From Stenotrophomonas sp. ATCM1_4 (GTDB lineage Bacteria; Pseudomonadota; Gammaproteobacteria; Xanthomonadales; Xanthomonadaceae): 64,000 bases of DNA. This document shows positions 27,062 through 34,909 of this stretch, one piece after another. How positions within the stretch are numbered: the stretch's first letter is position 1; every line of letters starts with the position of its first letter. The stretch spans positions 409,878 through 473,877 of the forward strand of contig NZ_QPFB01000001.1 of assembly GCF_004348115.1 (NCBI RefSeq). Reading direction: 5' to 3'. Made by a program: the position numbers and the translations under genes. The notes below the pieces were generated by a model. The model worked only from the letters and a program-made list of their open reading frames with translations, searched no databases and was not told the DNA's origin.

Positions 27062-28579
27062 CTACCGCGGGTCCCCCGCCGCGCTCCCGCGATCCAGCTG
27101 CCGGTACCCGATCGCCTCGGTCAGGTGCGCCCGTTCAATCGCCGCGGCCCCCGCCAGATCAGCGATGGTCCGTGCCACCCGCAGGATGCGATGCATCGAG
27201 CGCGCCGACAGCTGCAGCCGTTCCATCGCCTGTTCGAGCAGGTCGTGGTCGGCCGCCTGCAACGTGCAATCGCGCAGGGTTTCCGATTGCCCCAGGTGCG
27301 CGTTGGCCTTGCCGGCCCGCGCCAGCTGCCGGTGACGTGCCTGCATCACCCGCGCACGCACGGTCGCGCTGTCCTCGCCCGGTGGTGCATCACCGCGCAG
27401 TTCCGCCGGCGGCAGGCGCGGCACCTGCAGGTGCAGGTCGATGCGGTCCAGCAGCGGTCCGGAGATACGCGCCCGGTAGCGGCGGATGGCTTCCAGCGGG
27501 CACCGGCAGCGGCCACTGGCATCCCCCACCCAGCCGCATGGACACGGGTTCATCGCGGCGACGAGCTGGAACCGCGCCGGAAATTCCAGGCTGCGCGCCG
27601 CCCGCGACACGGTGACCGTGCCCGACTCCAGTGGTTCGCGCAGTACCTCCAGCGCCTGGCGGTTCCATTCCGGCAATTCGTCCAGGAACAGGACGCCGTT
27701 GTGCGCGAGCGAGATCTCGCCCGGGCGCGGGTGCGACCCACCACCCACCAGCGCCACCGCGCTGGCGGTGTGGTGTGGGGCTCGAAACGGGCGCTGGCGC
27801 CAGTGCGCCGGATCGAAGCCACGCCCGCTCAACGAAGCGACCGCCGCGGTCTCCAGGGCCTCGGCTTCGCTGGAATCGGGCAGGATGCCGGGCAGGCGCG
27901 AGGCCAGCAGCGTCTTGCCGCAGCCTGGCGAACCCAGCATCAGCAGGTGGTGGCTGCCGGCGGCGGCGATCTCCAGGGCACGTCGCGCCTGCTGCTGGCC
28001 GCGCACATCGGCCAGGTCCGGCTGTGGCGAAGGCGTGGCCATCGGCACGCTTGCCTCCGGCAACGCCTTGGCGCCGCTCACGCCGGCGCAGACCTCCAGC
28101 AGGGTGCGGGCCACCTTGACCTGCGCATGCCGCGCCAGCCCCGCTTCGGCGGCATTGCCTTCGGCGACCACCAGCGTGCGCTGCGCCTGCGCGGCGGCAA
28201 TGGCCGCGGGCAACGCGCCGTCGACCGCGCGCAGCTCGCCGGTCAGCGCCAACTCGCCGATGAACTCATGTCCGGCCAGCGCGTTGCGGTCGATCTGGCC
28301 GCTGGCGGCGAGGATGCCCAGGGCGATCGGCAGGTCGAAGCGGCCGCCGTCCTTGGGCAGGTCGGCCGGTGCCAGGTTGATGGTGATGCGCCGCGCGGGA
28401 TACTCGAACTGCGCGCAGAGCAGGGCGGCGCGCACGCGGTCACGCGATTCGCGCACGGCGGCCTCGGGCAGGCCGACGATCTGGCTCGAAGGCAGGCCAC
28501 CGGACAGGTGTACCTCCACCCGTACCGGGGGCGCGTGCACACCCGCGCGGGCGCGGCTGTGCACCAGCGCCAGGCTCAT
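27062..28579 (-). CDS. comM: ComM/YifB-family AAA+ ATPase
   Basis: 505 residues. An AAA+ helicase-like protein of the Mg-chelatase-related YifB/ComM family; ComM promotes branch migration during natural transformation. Walker A GSPGCGKT and Walker B VLFLDELPEW are present, and NPCPCGW with later cysteines forms the usual zinc-type motif. The N-terminal domain (ALVHSRA, EVHLSGGLPSSQIVGL) and full length match the family. It starts 10 bases after ubiK, probably as its operon partner. Confidence 0.95.
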   Translation of the reverse strand: MSLALVHSRARAGVHAPPVRVEVHLSGGLPSSQIVGLPEAAVRESRDRVRAALLCAQFEYPARRITINLAPADLPKDGGRFDLPIALGILAASGQIDRNALAGHEFIGELALTGELRAVDGALPAAIAAAQAQRTLVVAEGNAAEAGLARHAQVKVARTLLEVCAGVSGAKALPEASVPMATPSPQPDLADVRGQQQARRALEIAAAGSHHLLMLGSPGCGKTLLASRLPGILPDSSEAEALETAAVASLSGRGFDPAHWRQRPFRAPHHTASAVALVGGGSHPRPGEISLAHNGVLFLDELPEWNRQALEVLREPLESGTVTVSRAARSLEFPARFQLVAAMNPCPCGWVGDASGRCRCPLEAIRRYRARISGPLLDRIDLHLQVPRLPPAELRGDAPPGEDSATVRARVMQARHRQLARAGKANAHLGQSETLRDCTLQAADHDLLEQAMERLQLSARSMHRILRVARTIADLAGAAAIERAHLTEAIGYRQLDRGSAAGDPR

Positions 28580-28589
28580 CGGGCCCGGC

Positions 28590-28847
28590 TCAGGCGGACG
28601 GGGTGTCGGTGCGGCTTTCCAACGCGGAGACGGCCTGTTCCAGCGCCTCGAGCTTCTCGCGGGTGCGCAGCAGCACGGCGCGCTGCACCTCGAACTCCTC
28701 GCGGGTCACCAGGTCCAGTTTGCCCAGGCCGGCCTGCAGGGCGCTCTTGAAGGTGGCCTGCAGCTCCTCGCGCGATTGACGCAGGCCCGGCGGTACCAGG
28801 TCGCTCAGGCGACGGGCGAGTTCGTCGATGTGGTTCAGGTCGATCAT
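28590..28847 (-). CDS. ubiK: ubiquinone biosynthesis accessory factor UbiK (BMFP family)
   Basis: 85 residues. A small coiled-coil membrane-fusogenic (BMFP) protein that helps the Ubi complex in ubiquinone synthesis. It has the N-terminal amphipathic segment (IDLNHIDELARRLSDLVPPGL) and the C-terminal coiled coil VTREEFEVQRAVLLRTREKLE typical of the family. ATG 28847 has GGAGA upstream and the frame before it is not conserved-looking. It is divergent from the PII gene. Confidence 0.92.
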   Translation of the reverse strand: MIDLNHIDELARRLSDLVPPGLRQSREELQATFKSALQAGLGKLDLVTREEFEVQRAVLLRTREKLEALEQAVSALESRTDTPSA

Positions 28848-28987
28848 GGTGGGTCTCCGCAGGAATTGGCCGAGCCTAGTGGGTCGGCGGCGTGCGGCGC
28901 ATCGGGGTCCGTTATGACAGGCGGTAAGGATAGTCCGTAATGCCCATGCCGGCACCTTGGCCGGGGTGGCCAAGCGCACCGGCGTAG

Positions 28988-29365
<378 letters not shown>

Positions 29366-29488
29366 GCCGCCGCGCAGGCCGGGACGCCATCCCGGCAGCG
29401 CATCGCCGGGGAGGGGGCTCCGGCTCCCGGTTCCGCCCGGAACCAACGCATCAGGCCCCATCACGCCAGGGCTGCGCGCCCCGCGTGG

Positions 29489-30151
29489 TCACTCCTGGCC
29501 CTTGATCCGCCGGTACAGGCGCTTCCACGTACCGCGAATGGCCTGCACCCAGCCCGGCTCGGCCAGCAGTGCCACCTGTTCGGCGCTCGGCCGCTGGCCG
29601 GTCAGGCGCTGGCGCATCTTCACCAGGTTCTTCATGTCGCTGCGGCGCAGCTGGCGGCTGATCGGCCCGTTGCGCAACCAGCGCGGCGAGCGCCACGCCG
29701 AGGTGAAATCCAGCAGCACCGGCACGCCGGCGCTGACCACCACGTTGGTGCCATGCAGGTCGTTGTGGGTGATGCCGGCGGCATGCAGGCGGCCGAGCGC
29801 GTTCTGCAGCTGGTCGAAGACTTCCTGGGTGACGCCCTGCACGCCGGCGCTGAGGGTATCGCCGGGGATGAACTCCATGCCCAGCGCCAGGCCGCCCAGG
29901 GTGCCCAGCAGCGCCGGCGCATGTTTCCAGCCTTTCAGGCGTTCCAGCACCCGGGCCTCGCGGCGGACCAGCAGGCGCGCGACCGGCGCCAGCGGCGTGC
30001 CACGGTAGCGGCGGTAGTCCTTGACCACGGCCGGCCGGCCATCGAGCTCGGTGCGGTAGACGTCGGGCTCGAGCAGGCGTTCGCCGCGCTTGAGCAGGTT
30101 GGGGGTGGGGACGACGGCATGTTCACCGTCAAAGGCGGGCAGGGAATTCAT
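29489..30151 (-). CDS. small Kdo/RIO-type kinase-like protein
   Basis: 220 residues with a protein-kinase-like fold: catalytic loop HNDLHGTNVV, metal-binding VLLDFTSA, and a nucleotide/lysine segment (RPAVVKDYRRY). These resemble the RIO and lipopolysaccharide (Kdo) kinase families, which phosphorylate proteins or lipid-A core sugars. There is no membrane segment. It lies alone on the minus strand between PII and speE. The substrate is not determined. Confidence 0.75.
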   Translation of the reverse strand: MNSLPAFDGEHAVVPTPNLLKRGERLLEPDVYRTELDGRPAVVKDYRRYRGTPLAPVARLLVRREARVLERLKGWKHAPALLGTLGGLALGMEFIPGDTLSAGVQGVTQEVFDQLQNALGRLHAAGITHNDLHGTNVVVSAGVPVLLDFTSAWRSPRWLRNGPISRQLRRSDMKNLVKMRQRLTGQRPSAEQVALLAEPGWVQAIRGTWKRLYRRIKGQE

Positions 30152-30364
30152 GGCAGACCTTCCTGACGCGGCGTGGGCGCGGAAAGCGTCGTGAACTGCC
30201 GGTCTTCGGGGTGATTCGTGTTGAGTGGCCGAATTATAAAACTGAACAGTCCACGAATTGCTGAATGTAAAAAAAATGTAGGAATCGCGTGACGGAAAGG
30301 ATCGTTGCGCTGGTTGGCTTGCACCACTGCCGGGCCTTTGCGCTCGCCATCACCACAAACGAAA

Positions 30365-30391
30365 AACCCCGCGCCTTGCGGGCGCGGGGTT
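30365..30391 (-). terminator. rho-independent terminator after speE
   Basis: Arms of 11 bases (30365-30375 and 30381-30391) around a five-base loop, followed on the minus strand by TTTTTCGTTTG. It sits 27 bases past the speE stop. Confidence 0.85.
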
Positions 30392-30417
30392 GGGTCACCA
30401 CGGCGGGCCTGGGTGGC

Positions 30418-31275
30418 TTACTCGCCCAGTGCCTTGGCCACGAACGGCGGGCTGACCAGCACGCCGGTATGCAGCGGGGCGGTGTAGTACAGCGTGTCGA
30501 ACGGCTTGGCGGCCGCATCGGCCTCACGGAAGCCGAAACCGAAGCCGGCCTGCTTGCTGGCCACGGTCACCGACCACCAGCCGGTCGGGTAGCACGGCTG
30601 CGGGAACGGCAGGGTCTTGAACGACTGGAAGCCGGCCTTGCCCATCTCCGCGCGCATGTCCTTGATCAGGTCCAGCAGCGCCAGCGGCGACTCGCTCTGC
30701 TGCACCAGCAGGCCGTCGTCCTTCAGGGCGCGGAAGCAGCTCTCGAAGAACGCCTTGTTGAACAGGCCTTCGGCCGGGCCGACCGGGTCGGTGGAGTCCA
30801 CGATCACCACGTCCACGCTGCCCGGGGCGCAGTTGGCCATGTAGGCCACGCCGTCGTCGAACAGCAGCTCGGCGCGCGCGTCACCGTTGGATTCGCACAG
30901 TTCCGGGAAGTACTTCTCGGCCATGCGGGTGACCTGCTCGTCGATGTCGCACTGGGTGGCGCTCTCCACGCCTGGGTGCTTGAGCACCTCGCGCAGGGTG
31001 CCGCAGTCGCCGCCGCCGATGATCACCACGCGCTTGGGTGCGGTGTGGGTGAACAGCACCGGGTGGCTGATCATCTCGTGGTAGAAGAAGTTGTCCTTGG
31101 TGGTCAGCATCATGGCGCCGTCGATGACCATCAACTTGCCCCAGTCGGTGCTGTCGTAGATCTCGATCTTCTGGAACAGCGACTGCACTTCGTCCAGCTT
31201 GCCGGTGATGCGGAAACCAATGGCCGAGCCGGTCGGCTGGAAGTGTTCGATGAACCAGTTTTCGTTGGAGGTCAT
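30418..31275 (-). CDS. speE: spermidine synthase
   Basis: 285 residues. Transfers the aminopropyl group of decarboxylated S-adenosylmethionine to putrescine to make spermidine. It has the fold's GGGDCGTLREVLKH (S-adenosyl binding), the catalytic VDSTDPVGPAEGLF and the N-terminal NWFIEHFQPTGSAIGF. ATG 31275 gives the normal length. It is divergent from speA, which makes agmatine, so the two cover steps of one polyamine route; the linking agmatine enzymes are not in the window. Confidence 0.96.
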   Translation of the reverse strand: MTSNENWFIEHFQPTGSAIGFRITGKLDEVQSLFQKIEIYDSTDWGKLMVIDGAMMLTTKDNFFYHEMISHPVLFTHTAPKRVVIIGGGDCGTLREVLKHPGVESATQCDIDEQVTRMAEKYFPELCESNGDARAELLFDDGVAYMANCAPGSVDVVIVDSTDPVGPAEGLFNKAFFESCFRALKDDGLLVQQSESPLALLDLIKDMRAEMGKAGFQSFKTLPFPQPCYPTGWWSVTVASKQAGFGFGFREADAAAKPFDTLYYTAPLHTGVLVSPPFVAKALGE

Positions 31276-31300
31276 GATGATTCCTGAATGCTGGGGCTGT

Positions 31301-31419
31301 CCTCCTCCCACCGGGAGAAGGTGCCCCGAAGGGGCGGATGAGGGTAAGGGCGAAGCCTGTCATAGTCAGGTTTCACGCTTACTCTCACCCCCGATCCCTC
31401 TCCCGGTCCGAGAGAGGAA
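31301..31419. repeat. pair of inverted intergenic repeats
   Basis: Contains CTCCCACCGGGAG and GCCCCGAAGGGGC stems followed by GGATGAGGG, then on the other side CTCTCACCCCCGATCCCTCTC with a CCGG-type stem. This looks like two facing copies of the CCCTCTCCCGC / TTGGGGTGAGGG palindrome family also seen at 39181-39206 and 63695-63734. Confidence 0.6.
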
Positions 31420-31509
31420 GTGGCGCGGGCGCGGATTGTAACGGACCGGTGCCCCGCTGGCGTTAGAATGCGCGTCCTTATTTATCCACAGCCGAGAGTT
31501 GCTACGCCG

Positions 31510-33399
31510 ATGAGCGATTGGTCCCTCGAACAGGCCCGCAAGACCTATTCGATCCCGCACTGGTCCGATGGTTATTTTGACGTCGATGCCGCAGGGCATG
31601 TCGTGGTCCGCCCCGCCGGTAGCGCGGGCGTCACCGTTTCCCTGCCGCAGATCGTCGATTCGGCCCGTGCCGCAGGCGCCAAGTTGCCGCTGCTGGTGCG
31701 CTTCCCGGACATCCTGGGAGAGCGCCTGGGCAAGCTGCAGGCGGCCTTCGCCCAGGCCCAGGCGGACTGGGACTACGCCGGCGGCTATACCGCGGTGTAC
31801 CCGATCAAGGTCAACCAGCACCGTGGCGTGGCCGGCACCCTGGCCAGCCACCACGGCGAGGGCTTCGGCCTGGAAGCCGGCTCCAAGCCGGAACTGATGG
31901 CGGTGCTGGCGCTGAGCCGGCCGGGCGGGCTGATCGTCTGCAACGGCTACAAGGACCGCGAATACATCCGCCTGGCGCTGATCGGCCGCAAGCTCGGCCT
32001 GCAGACCTACATCGTCATCGAGAAGCCCTCCGAGCTGAAGCTGGTGCTGGAGGAGTCCAAGGCGCTGGACGTGAAGCCGGGCCTGGGCGTGCGCATGCGC
32101 CTGGCCTCGCTGGGCGCCGGCAAGTGGCAGAACAGCGGCGGCGACAAGGCCAAGTTCGGGCTGTCGCCGCGGCAGCTGCTGGACCTGTGGAAGTCGCTGC
32201 GTGACACCGAGTACGCCGATTGCCTGAACCTGCTGCACTTCCACATGGGCAGCCAGATCAGCAACGTGCGCGACATCGCCAACGGCATGCGCGAGGCCAC
32301 CCGCTACTTCGTCGAGCTCTCGCGCCTGGGCGCGAAGATCAGCCACGTCGACGTCGGCGGCGGCCTGGGCATCGACTACGAAGGCACCCGCTCGCGCAGC
32401 TACTGCTCGATCAACTACGGCCTGAACGCCTATGCCAGCAACATCGTGCAGCCGCTGGCCGAGGCCTGCGAGGAACACGGGCTGACCCCGCCGCGCATCG
32501 TCACCGAGTGCGGCCGCGCGATGACCGCCCACCACGCGGTGCTGATCGCCAACGTGTCCGAAGTGGAGCAGGCCGCCGAAGGCCGCATCCCCGAGGCGCA
32601 CGACGATGAGCCGGCCGCAGTCCGCCACCTGCGCGAGATCCACGACGAGCTGGACCAGCGTCCGGCGGTGGAGCTGTTCCAGGAGGCGCAGCACTTCCAT
32701 GCCGAAGGCCTGAGCGCCTATGCGTTGGGCCAGATCGACCTGCCGCAGCGGGCGCGCATCGACGACCTGTTCTACGCGATCGCCCACGGCGTGCGTGCGC
32801 GCCTGAGCTACGACGAGAAGAGCCACCGCCCGGCGCTGGATGAGTTGAACGAGCGCCTGGTCGACAAGTATTTCGTCAACTTCAGCGTGTTCGAGTCGAT
32901 CCCCGATGCGTGGGCCATCGACCAGGTGTTCCCGATCGTGCCGATCGAACGCCTGAACGAGCGCCCGGACCGCCGCGGCGTGATCGCCGACATGACCTGC
33001 GACTCCGACGGCATGGTCAAGACCTACGTCGAGAACGAGAGCCTGGACAGCTCGCTGCCGCTGCACGCGGTGCGCCACGGCGAGAGCTACCGCATCGGCT
33101 TCTTCCTGGTCGGCGCCTACCAGGAAATCCTCGGCGACATCCACAACCTGTTCGGCGACACCGACGCGGTGGAAGTGGTGGCCGACGCCGATGGTTACTC
33201 GATCACCCAGCAGCGTCGCGGTGACACCACCGACGTGATGCTGGACTACGTGGGCTACAAGCTCGACGACCTGCGCGCGGCCTACAAGCAGCGCGTGGCC
33301 GCGGCCAACCTGTCGGCCGAGCGTGCCGCCGAGCTGGATGCCGCGCTGGAAGCGGGCCTGACCGGCTACACCTACCTGTCGGACGAACCGCTGGGCTGA
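31510..33399 (+). CDS. speA: biosynthetic arginine decarboxylase
   Basis: 629 residues, the normal length. A PLP enzyme that converts arginine to agmatine, the entry to putrescine by the agmatine route. It has PLP lysine motif YPIKVNQHRG, HVDVGGGLGIDYEGT and the C-terminal IVPIERLNERP/MTCDSDG region (DGMVKTY). ATG 31510 begins MSDWSLEQARKTY, and TTAGAAT at 31463-31469 is a possible -10 box. It is divergent from speE. Confidence 0.96.
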   Translation: MSDWSLEQARKTYSIPHWSDGYFDVDAAGHVVVRPAGSAGVTVSLPQIVDSARAAGAKLPLLVRFPDILGERLGKLQAAFAQAQADWDYAGGYTAVYPIKVNQHRGVAGTLASHHGEGFGLEAGSKPELMAVLALSRPGGLIVCNGYKDREYIRLALIGRKLGLQTYIVIEKPSELKLVLEESKALDVKPGLGVRMRLASLGAGKWQNSGGDKAKFGLSPRQLLDLWKSLRDTEYADCLNLLHFHMGSQISNVRDIANGMREATRYFVELSRLGAKISHVDVGGGLGIDYEGTRSRSYCSINYGLNAYASNIVQPLAEACEEHGLTPPRIVTECGRAMTAHHAVLIANVSEVEQAAEGRIPEAHDDEPAAVRHLREIHDELDQRPAVELFQEAQHFHAEGLSAYALGQIDLPQRARIDDLFYAIAHGVRARLSYDEKSHRPALDELNERLVDKYFVNFSVFESIPDAWAIDQVFPIVPIERLNERPDRRGVIADMTCDSDGMVKTYVENESLDSSLPLHAVRHGESYRIGFFLVGAYQEILGDIHNLFGDTDAVEVVADADGYSITQQRRGDTTDVMLDYVGYKLDDLRAAYKQRVAAANLSAERAAELDAALEAGLTGYTYLSDEPLG

Positions 33400-33415
33400 G
33401 CCCGGTGGTGGATGC

Positions 33416-33448
33416 GCCCCTCTCCCGCGTGCGGGAGGGGGGCTTTTT
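33416..33448 (+). terminator. rho-independent terminator after speA
   Basis: A GC-rich stem CTCTCCCGC...GCGGGAGGGG (about 33416-33443) followed by TTTTT, 17 bases after the speA stop. The stem belongs to the same palindrome family seen elsewhere in the window. Confidence 0.85.
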
Positions 33449-33473
33449 CGTTTGCGGCATCCGACCCAAAGAA

Positions 33474-33495
33474 AACGGCGGCTTGCGCCGCCGTT
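33474..33495 (-). terminator. rho-independent terminator after the OsmC-like gene
   Basis: AACGGCGGC (33474-33482) and GCCGCCGTT (33487-33495) with loop TTGC; on the minus strand it is followed by TTCTTTGGG. It lies 32 bases beyond the stop at 33528. Confidence 0.75.
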
Positions 33496-33527
33496 CGCAT
33501 TGCATCGCGATGTCGGCGCGATGCAGT

Positions 33528-34688
33528 TCAGCTGCCCTTGTAAGCGCCGTGGACGATGCTGCCTTCCAGCGTCTGCTCATCCTTGACCAGGTTGTACAGC
33601 GGGCAGGTTTCCTCTACCGCGTCGCGCAGTGCCAGGATCTCCTGTTCCGACGCCGGCGACTCGATCCGTGCGGTGTAGCGGATGTTGTGGAAGCGCGCCG
33701 GGCCGCTCACGTTCCTGCCGAAGCGCGGGCTGAGATCGGCGTCGGCGGTGACTTCCAGCGAATCCAGCAGCACGTTGCGCGCACCGGCCTGCACTTCAAA
33801 GATATGCGTGGGGCAGGTGGTGGTGACGCCGATCAGGTGTTCCTCGGCGGTCGGCGCCAGTCCGTAGCCGAGCAGGCCGGGCGCGCTGTCATGCAGCTGC
33901 AGGTGGTAGCCGTCCTTGCCGATGAACACCTGGCGCAGGCCGGTGTGCGGCTCGACATGCGCGCGCGCGACCAGCGTTTCGGGGTTGGCCGGCGTGCCCG
34001 ACGCGGCTTCGCGCTGCTTGGCGAGCACGGCCGGGCGCTTCTCCTGGGTGATGAAATCGCGCAGGCCCGGCGGCAGGTTCGGGTCACGCGTGGCCGGGGT
34101 CTGGATGTACTCCACTTCGATGCGGCTGATCGGCTGCGCCTGCGTCACCAGGTTGATCGCCGAGGATTGCTCGTGGACGCTGCGCTTGAGCGCCTGCAGC
34201 TGCGCATCGGTGGCCGGCGAGTCGATGTAGGCCACGTAGGAAAGGTTGTTCGGGTAGCTCAGGTTGGCGCTCTTGCGCTTGGGGATGCTGGTGAACACCA
34301 CGTCCAGCCCATCGATCGGGATGTTCGCCGCCGCGGCCTGCACCAGGTACTCGTCGGCGATGGCGCTGGACAGCACGCCCACCAGCGAATCCCACGAGCC
34401 CGCGCCCAGGTTGTAGCCGGCGTAGTCGCGGCCACTGTCACTGAGGTACTGGAAGGTGCCGGTCGGCCCGATGCGCAGGCGGCGCACGCCCGAGCGGCTT
34501 TCGGCGGTGACCTTGGTGTGGATGGCGGTCGGCACGCCATCCTGCGCCGATTGCGCTTGGATGGCGGCCTTCTTCTCGACCAGGTAGTCGCGCAACGGCG
34601 TGCTCGACGGCGCCGCCGATGCCGGTGGCAGCAGCAACGTCGTGGACAGCACGGTGAGGGCAAGGAACAACGGACGTGCGATGGACAT
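33528..34688 (-). CDS. exported protein with two OsmC-like domains, first one degenerate
   Basis: 386 residues with a signal peptide (SIARPLFLALTVLSTTLLL...SAA, cleavage near residue 26). Two OsmC-like units follow (about 30-200 and 205-386). OsmC/Ohr proteins reduce organic peroxides with two reactive cysteines. Unit 2 keeps both (GVTTTC, Cys292; EETC, Cys362). In unit 1 the aligned positions are Ala109 and Ser175, so that half is probably inactive, perhaps structural. Most OsmC proteins are single-domain and cytoplasmic, so an exported fused form is unusual. It is divergent from a TonB receptor. ATG 34688 was chosen because it opens the signal peptide. Confidence 0.78.
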   Translation of the reverse strand: MSIARPLFLALTVLSTTLLLPPASAAPSSTPLRDYLVEKKAAIQAQSAQDGVPTAIHTKVTAESRSGVRRLRIGPTGTFQYLSDSGRDYAGYNLGAGSWDSLVGVLSSAIADEYLVQAAAANIPIDGLDVVFTSIPKRKSANLSYPNNLSYVAYIDSPATDAQLQALKRSVHEQSSAINLVTQAQPISRIEVEYIQTPATRDPNLPPGLRDFITQEKRPAVLAKQREAASGTPANPETLVARAHVEPHTGLRQVFIGKDGYHLQLHDSAPGLLGYGLAPTAEEHLIGVTTTCPTHIFEVQAGARNVLLDSLEVTADADLSPRFGRNVSGPARFHNIRYTARIESPASEQEILALRDAVEETCPLYNLVKDEQTLEGSIVHGAYKGS

Positions 34689-34909
34689 GACAGGCAGGAC
34701 TCCGCAGCGGGCCGGATGGCCGGATGACTGCCGACTTTCCACGTTGCACTGAATACGCGGAAATAGCCGATGGCGATGCTGTTATTACCGCCGGCATCTC
34801 CTGCTGGCTGATACCGCCGAGCGCAGGATCTCATGCGATGCGGTCATTATTCAGCGTGTGAACGAGTTCCTAGCATCCGTCGCTCAGCCCGATCAGAGGA
34901 AGTGTACGG

